From positions 42,420 to 106,419 of the forward strand of contig JAKSRH010000003.1 in the NCBI GenBank assembly GCA_024403675.1: a stretch of DNA of 64,000 nt, given 5' to 3'. Of the stretch, positions 60,475 through 64,000 are shown piece after piece. Within the stretch, counting starts at the first letter, position 1. The number at the start of each line of letters is the position of its first letter. The notes below the pieces were generated by a model that saw only the letters and a program-made list of their open reading frames with translations, had not been told where the DNA came from and did not search any database. The translations under genes were made by a program, and so were the position numbers. The stretch is from Saccharofermentans sp. Lineage in GTDB: Bacteria; Bacillota; Clostridia; Saccharofermentanales; Saccharofermentanaceae.

Positions 60475-60519
60475 ACTTCAGTCATATCTTCATTATGTTA
60501 ATGATATGACTTGAGTCAT
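60475..60519 (-). promoter_or_regulatory. Direct-repeat sites for the response regulator
   Basis: Two 11-base copies, ATGACTGAAGT (60475-60485) and ATGACTCAAGT (60509-60519, also the core of the palindrome ATGACT-TG-AGTCAT), are 34 bases apart, close to three helical turns, on the same face of DNA and directly upstream of the weak promoter. A related sequence, GTCACTTAAGT (62383-62393), lies before the histidine kinase gene. Confidence 0.55.
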
Positions 60520-60531
60520 GTTATATCGCGA

Positions 60532-61176
60532 TTATTTGCCTCTAAGCATCAATACGAGTTTAGCTCTGTCATGTACGTCGAACTTGTCGTAGATAGAAGA
60601 CATATAATTCTTAACTGTACCTTCAGAGATAAATAACATATCTGCAATTTGAGAGTTGGTGCAGCCTTCTTTCAATAAATCACAAATTTCACATTCCCTA
60701 TCGGTAAGATTTTTATTCTCAAGGATATCAGATGAAACATTCTGATTAGTAGAAGCACCTGTTGCCATCATGTGTGTAAGCTTATCCATTACCTTACTAT
60801 CAAAGATACTTCTACCCTTAATAGCACCCTCTACAGCTTCAATTATCATATCCTTACCAGAGTCCTTGAGAAGATAACCTGAAGCACCGCCAGCAATAGC
60901 GCGTGAGATGTTGCGCTCGTCATAAAATGTTGTAAGAACAATCATTTTAATTTCTGGGTGAATCTCATGAACTTTTGTTATCAGTTCAATTCCACCCATC
61001 TGAGGCATATTAAGATCTACAAGCATTACATCTGGACACTCGCCATCAATAATTGCTAGTGCCTCAACTCCGTTAATCGCTTTGCCAATAACTTTATAAT
61101 TACCTGACATTGTTAGGATGATTTCCAAACTCTCGGTGAGCAAAGGTTCATCATCAACAAGCAAAATCTTAATCAT
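60532..61176 (-). CDS. NarL/LuxR-type response regulator
   Basis: 214 residues. The receiver has the phosphoacceptor Asp54 in MLVDLNMPQMGG; the C-terminus has the LuxR helix-turn-helix (LTDRECEICDLLKEGCTNSQIADMLFISEGTVKNYMSSI). It overlaps the kinase gene by four bases. The ABC operon begins 141 bases downstream with direct repeats suited to a dimer, so it is likely the activator of that operon. Confidence 0.93.
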   Translation of the reverse strand: MIKILLVDDEPLLTESLEIILTMSGNYKVIGKAINGVEALAIIDGECPDVMLVDLNMPQMGGIELITKVHEIHPEIKMIVLTTFYDERNISRAIAGGASGYLLKDSGKDMIIEAVEGAIKGRSIFDSKVMDKLTHMMATGASTNQNVSSDILENKNLTDRECEICDLLKEGCTNSQIADMLFISEGTVKNYMSSIYDKFDVHDRAKLVLMLRGK

Positions 61177-62351
61177 TCACCAATCCTCCTAGGTACATTG
61201 AGAAATACAGTAAAACCATCCTCACCATTAATTTCAAAACTGCCGCCTCTGGTCTCGCAATAATCACGCATCTTTCGAAGTCCAAACCCACGATTCAATC
61301 GAGCATTCTTCTCATCATATGAAATGACTCCCCATCCACAACCATTATCAGACACCTTAAGACCCACGTTCTCAGTATCCATTATCAACATCGCTACGAA
61401 AACAGTCGCTCCACCGTGTTTGGTGCCATTTGTCAAAAGTTCCGACAACACTCCAGACAAAAAGGATGCTGTATCCAAATCCAGTTTTCCCTCTTCATTT
61501 ATTCGGCCAAAATTATGGTGCACCTTGATATTAGTATCAAGGCAAAAGTTCTTGCACAAATCTCCCAACGAACTAACGTAATCCTTCACAAGAATCATGC
61601 CGTCATCAGCATCAAGTGTACGAACTGCACTACGTATCGACTCTATTGCATCATGGACACGTTCATTGGCGAGGTTGACTTTCTCTCCAGCCTTTACTGG
61701 TTCCTTCTCAATTAGCATTGATGCTGCATCCAGTGTCACTGAAGCAGCCGATAAAGTGTGTCCAACCGAATTATGTATATCCCTGCTAATTCTCTCTCGC
61801 TCTTCAAGTCTAGCATTACGTTCCTTAAGATTCTGTTGCTTGGCAATCTGTTCACGCATCATCTTCTCATGCAAGCCATCAAGCGAGGAAGTTCTCATCA
61901 CACTCTCAAACTTAGACTCCATTGTATAAATGCGATTCATAACACCTATAAACAGCATCCAAACAGCGAAAACAACTACCAAAATCGCTAGTTTCTGAAA
62001 TAACTCTAAGCCTCCGACACGTTCAAATATCACATGTGTCAAAAAACCAGAGGCAAGACTTAATGCGCCTAGATAGTATTGGCGATTTATTAAGGGAAGG
62101 AAAACTATTCCCATAAAAAACACATGCGTCACCAGCAAAAGAGCAATACCACCAAGGATATAAAATATTGTAGAAATCTTCTTCTGGGGCGCAAATGAAA
62201 AGTTATTAAGTACAACCATCATGTAGCAAAAAAATGCACAAATTATACCCATGGATGTCCCATGTATAACAGCATACATTGAACATCCTGCAATCGTTAG
62301 GGACGCATAAATCCACGTTATCTGAGTTTTCTTTGAATCCACATTATCCAT
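61173..62351 (-). CDS. HisKA_3-type sensor histidine kinase
   Basis: 392 residues. About five membrane helices (residues 13-140) without a large external domain, so the signal is sensed in or at the membrane. The phosphoacceptor His193 lies in ERERISRDIHNSVGHTL; DNGCGWGVISYD and GFGLRKMRDYC are ATPase motifs. Kinases of this layout near ABC exporters often respond to cell-envelope antibiotics or peptides. It overlaps the response regulator gene by four bases. Confidence 0.92.
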   Translation of the reverse strand: MDNVDSKKTQITWIYASLTIAGCSMYAVIHGTSMGIICAFFCYMMVVLNNFSFAPQKKISTIFYILGGIALLLVTHVFFMGIVFLPLINRQYYLGALSLASGFLTHVIFERVGGLELFQKLAILVVVFAVWMLFIGVMNRIYTMESKFESVMRTSSLDGLHEKMMREQIAKQQNLKERNARLEERERISRDIHNSVGHTLSAASVTLDAASMLIEKEPVKAGEKVNLANERVHDAIESIRSAVRTLDADDGMILVKDYVSSLGDLCKNFCLDTNIKVHHNFGRINEEGKLDLDTASFLSGVLSELLTNGTKHGGATVFVAMLIMDTENVGLKVSDNGCGWGVISYDEKNARLNRGFGLRKMRDYCETRGGSFEINGEDGFTVFLNVPRRIGE

Positions 62352-62370
62352 TAGGATAATTATATCATTC

Positions 62371-62401
62371 CACTTAAAGTTAACTTAAGTGACCACGGTC
62401 A
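62371..62401. promoter_or_regulatory. Symmetric elements upstream of the kinase gene
   Basis: CACTTAA (62371-62377) faces TTAAGTG (62385-62391) around AGTTAAC, and immediately beside it TGACCACGGTCA (62390-62401) is a short palindrome that resembles the longer TGACCACGTGGTCA at 63618. One may be a site for the response regulator and the other for the neighbouring TetR-type protein. Confidence 0.4.
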
Positions 62402-62410
62402 TATATCTTT

Positions 62411-63244
62411 TTATAAATTCTCCATCCAAGACAGAAGTTTATTAAGGGCCTTGTTCTCCTCTCGCTTTTCAAGAAACATTCCCGCAGTATACCAAGAATG
62501 TGTATTCTTCTTATCTTCTACAGAATATAGTTCACACTTATTTCCAAGTAATAACGCGTTCTTTTTAAAATCCTCTGCGCACGAATAATTTATAAGGCCA
62601 TCATGTTCGCTTTGTATTAGCAACATTGGAATCTCACTCTTATTCATAAGAAGACAAGGATCCCCTTCATCTCTATTAAAATCCTTTGCAAATAGTTGAT
62701 TCAAAAGCATGTTTATAGCCAACGTATGTTTAACCTTGAAACTATATGGTCCGCCTACCCCGACATAACCAATCACATTACTAATATCGACATTCATACG
62801 CTCACGGATTGACTCATTATATACAAGAATTGAAGTTAAATGAGCACCCGCTGAAGGTCCAGATACAACTATTTTACTTATATCAATATTCTTCGACTGA
62901 AGGTACTTAATCGCAGCATTATATCCCATGCAGACATCTTCAATCTGACATGGATATTTATTCTTTGGTGACAGACGATATCCTAGAGATATTACTCTAT
63001 ATCCAAATCCAGCCATAGCCTGTCCGACAAAATCGAAAAACTTTGGTGATCCGGCATTCCATCCACCTCCGTGAACCCATAGAAAAATCTTGTCGCTTAT
63101 AACTTTTTCTGGCTCATAGTAAAGAAAGTACTGTTCCTTATCTTCACCAAATGAAATATGTTCCGGTACAACATTTTTCTTTGCCTTAAAAAGCTTCATA
63201 TAAAGCCCAAAATAGCTTAAATTCTCTCTCATAGAATCATTCAT
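62411..63244 (-). CDS. Alpha/beta hydrolase, hormone-sensitive-lipase-like esterase
   Basis: 277 residues. LWVHGGGWNAGSPKFF is the oxyanion HGGGW block, VVSGPSAGAHLTSIL bears the catalytic Ser, LLIQSEHDGLINYSCAE the Asp and THSWYTAGM the His. No signal peptide; a cytoplasmic carboxylesterase acting on small acyl esters. It follows the truncated TetR gene by 18 bases, which lies behind a palindromic operator, so the TetR once controlled it. Confidence 0.9.
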   Translation of the reverse strand: MNDSMRENLSYFGLYMKLFKAKKNVVPEHISFGEDKEQYFLYYEPEKVISDKIFLWVHGGGWNAGSPKFFDFVGQAMAGFGYRVISLGYRLSPKNKYPCQIEDVCMGYNAAIKYLQSKNIDISKIVVSGPSAGAHLTSILVYNESIRERMNVDISNVIGYVGVGGPYSFKVKHTLAINMLLNQLFAKDFNRDEGDPCLLMNKSEIPMLLIQSEHDGLINYSCAEDFKKNALLLGNKCELYSVEDKKNTHSWYTAGMFLEKREENKALNKLLSWMENL

Positions 63245-63262
63245 TTATCGTTCCCCCTTTGA

Positions 63263-63595
63263 TCACATTAGAGTAATAGCATCAACCTTGATATTCTCCA
63301 TGTTAAGCTCACTCATCAAACTTAAGTAGACATTTTCGCTCTTAGCCCCGAATCTAGTTTGCAATTTTTCTACGAAAGCAGAATCTTTCTCACTTGCAAC
63401 TGCAATTACAAATCTACCTTTAACTGGATTATCGATATACCAAGACGTCTCCCACACAGAGTAGTCGATGATTTTTTGAAATATCTCGCTGGTCGAAGCA
63501 TTAATGACACCACTCTGGGCAAATTCTATAAGGCAAGCTTCGATAATACTATTTTTCTTATCTTCACTTAACTGTTCGAACTGTTTTGACGGCAT
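63263..63595 (-). pseudogene. TetR-family regulator shortened by internal deletion
   Basis: 110 residues instead of about 190-200. The N-terminus MPSKQFEQLSEDKKNSIIEA and NASTSEI is the first half of a TetR helix-turn-helix. The chain then jumps to FQKIIDYSVWETSWYIDNP, which fits the ligand-binding part of the same subfamily. The turn and recognition helix (normally KKAGISKGSLFKYF-like), and the following helices, are absent. The frame is kept, so a protein may be made, but it could not bind DNA in the normal way. The end (VDAITLM-stop) may also be shortened. Confidence 0.7.
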
Positions 63596-63617
63596 ATATG
63601 TCCCCCTTAATCGTTGA

Positions 63618-63631
63618 TGACCACGTGGTCA
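63618..63631. promoter_or_regulatory. Perfect palindrome, probable TetR operator
   Basis: TGACCACGTGGTCA is a perfect 14-base palindrome 23 bases upstream of the TetR-type gene. Placement and symmetry suit a TetR operator. A shortened form occurs at 62390-62401. Confidence 0.6.
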
Positions 63632-63672
63632 CCATTTTACAAAATTTAAGGAGTTACTGTCAAGCAACTCCC

Positions 63673-64000
63673 TTAAATCTTTAAACCAGCCATCTCGGTA
63701 CAACAAACCAATGCAATAATAAACAAAATGTACAATATTAATACTAGTGCTATTTTCTTTACTATTTCTCCATTCTCTTTTCTCCAGCGATTCGTTCTAG
63801 TTACAGGATGGATTTTATATTCCAGAAGAATATCAAGATGTTTCAGCATACTATCAAGCTCGTGACTCAAGCCAGCAAAGAAATATTCTTCAGACACAGT
63901 CACAGGATCTGAATCCGATCCCCTATTATGCCTTATATCAGGCGGATCATGATTAATAATTACATACTTTCCATCTGGTTTATTTGGAAAAATATATTTA
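63673..64000 (-). CDS. C-terminal part of a tail-anchored protein (partial)
   Basis: The reading is open to the window edge, so the N-terminus lies outside; the ATG/GTG at 63903 is not the true start. The visible 108 residues run KYIFPNKPDGKYVIINHDPP, further VTVSEEYFFAGLSHELDSML, and end with one membrane helix (IALVLILYILFIIALVCC). No family recognised. It ends 41 bases upstream of the TetR operator. Confidence 0.65.
   Translation of the reverse strand, partial: KYIFPNKPDGKYVIINHDPPDIRHNRGSDSDPVTVSEEYFFAGLSHELDSMLKHLDILLEYKIHPVTRTNRWRKENGEIVKKIALVLILYILFIIALVCCTEMAGLKI

Noticed and set aside
1..64000. Mobile elements, prophage genes, tRNA or rRNA genes
   Set aside because: No transposase, integrase, phage structural gene, tRNA cloverleaf or rRNA segment was recognised; the gene losses seen are explained by deletions.

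Overview
The window looks like a stretch of chromosome from a low-GC anaerobic Firmicute, most likely a Lachnospiraceae (Butyrivibrio/Pseudobutyrivibrio-like) gut or rumen bacterium. The grounds are AT-rich DNA with strong AGGAGG-type ribosome sites, Gram-positive lipoproteins and two-component systems, a carboxyspermidine-type polyamine operon, GGDEF proteins with sugar-type sensor domains, a GH10 xylanase remnant, and many MATE pumps. I see no rRNA or tRNA gene, no transposase, no phage gene and no CRISPR array. Most genes lie on the minus strand.

Layout. 1-2.1 kb: fructose catabolism (fruA start, fruK, fruR) with matching FruR operators over both promoters. 2.1-4.8 kb: a cytoplasmic BMP-type binding protein with a ParB-like motif, translationally coupled to a metallophosphoesterase. 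4.8-8.3 kb: M15 peptidase, MATE pump, an HTH regulator fused to a decayed superoxide-reductase-like domain, and a TSUP permease. 8.3-10.4 kb: arsenate reductase, an OhrR-like MarR and a TSCPD protein behind a beheaded glutathione peroxidase that is spliced to a broken GH10 xylanase and another gene stub. 10.5-19.3 kb: an eight-gene polyamine operon (speA, speE, carboxyspermidine dehydrogenase, nspC, aguA, aguB, MATE, membrane protein) behind a leader with an intrinsic-terminator hairpin.

19.4-26 kb: a membrane-anchored TIR protein, an IlvD/Edd dehydratase, an SGNH-like/PQ-loop pair and a CitA/CitB-type two-component system. 26-45 kb: cell-envelope and housekeeping genes (acyltransferase, murI, GGDEF with a LacI-type sensor, hydroxyacid dehydrogenase, YczE, DUF4097 lipoprotein, tautomerase, GNAT, HIT, a deleted nitroreductase, DUF5714/DUF6125 pair, phosphodiester glycosidase, tRNA-dihydrouridine synthase, aminotransferase). 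45-52.4 kb: a large lipoprotein with an M4 metalloprotease, then a sugar-binding lipoprotein with a diguanylate cyclase. 52.4-57.3 kb: a seven-gene MarR/redox/MATE operon. 57.4-62.4 kb: an ABC exporter-type operon (two FtsX permeases and an ATPase) controlled by an adjacent NarL-type two-component system with visible candidate response-regulator sites. 62.4-64 kb: an esterase, a gutted TetR with its palindromic operator, and a gene running off the edge.

Two themes stand out. First, at least three places show genes joined or shortened by internal deletions (xylanase/peroxidase, nitroreductase, TetR), pointing to ongoing genome reduction. Second, several small conserved gene pairs have no assigned role; the BMP/ParB-like plus phosphoesterase pair is the best candidate for an undescribed system.
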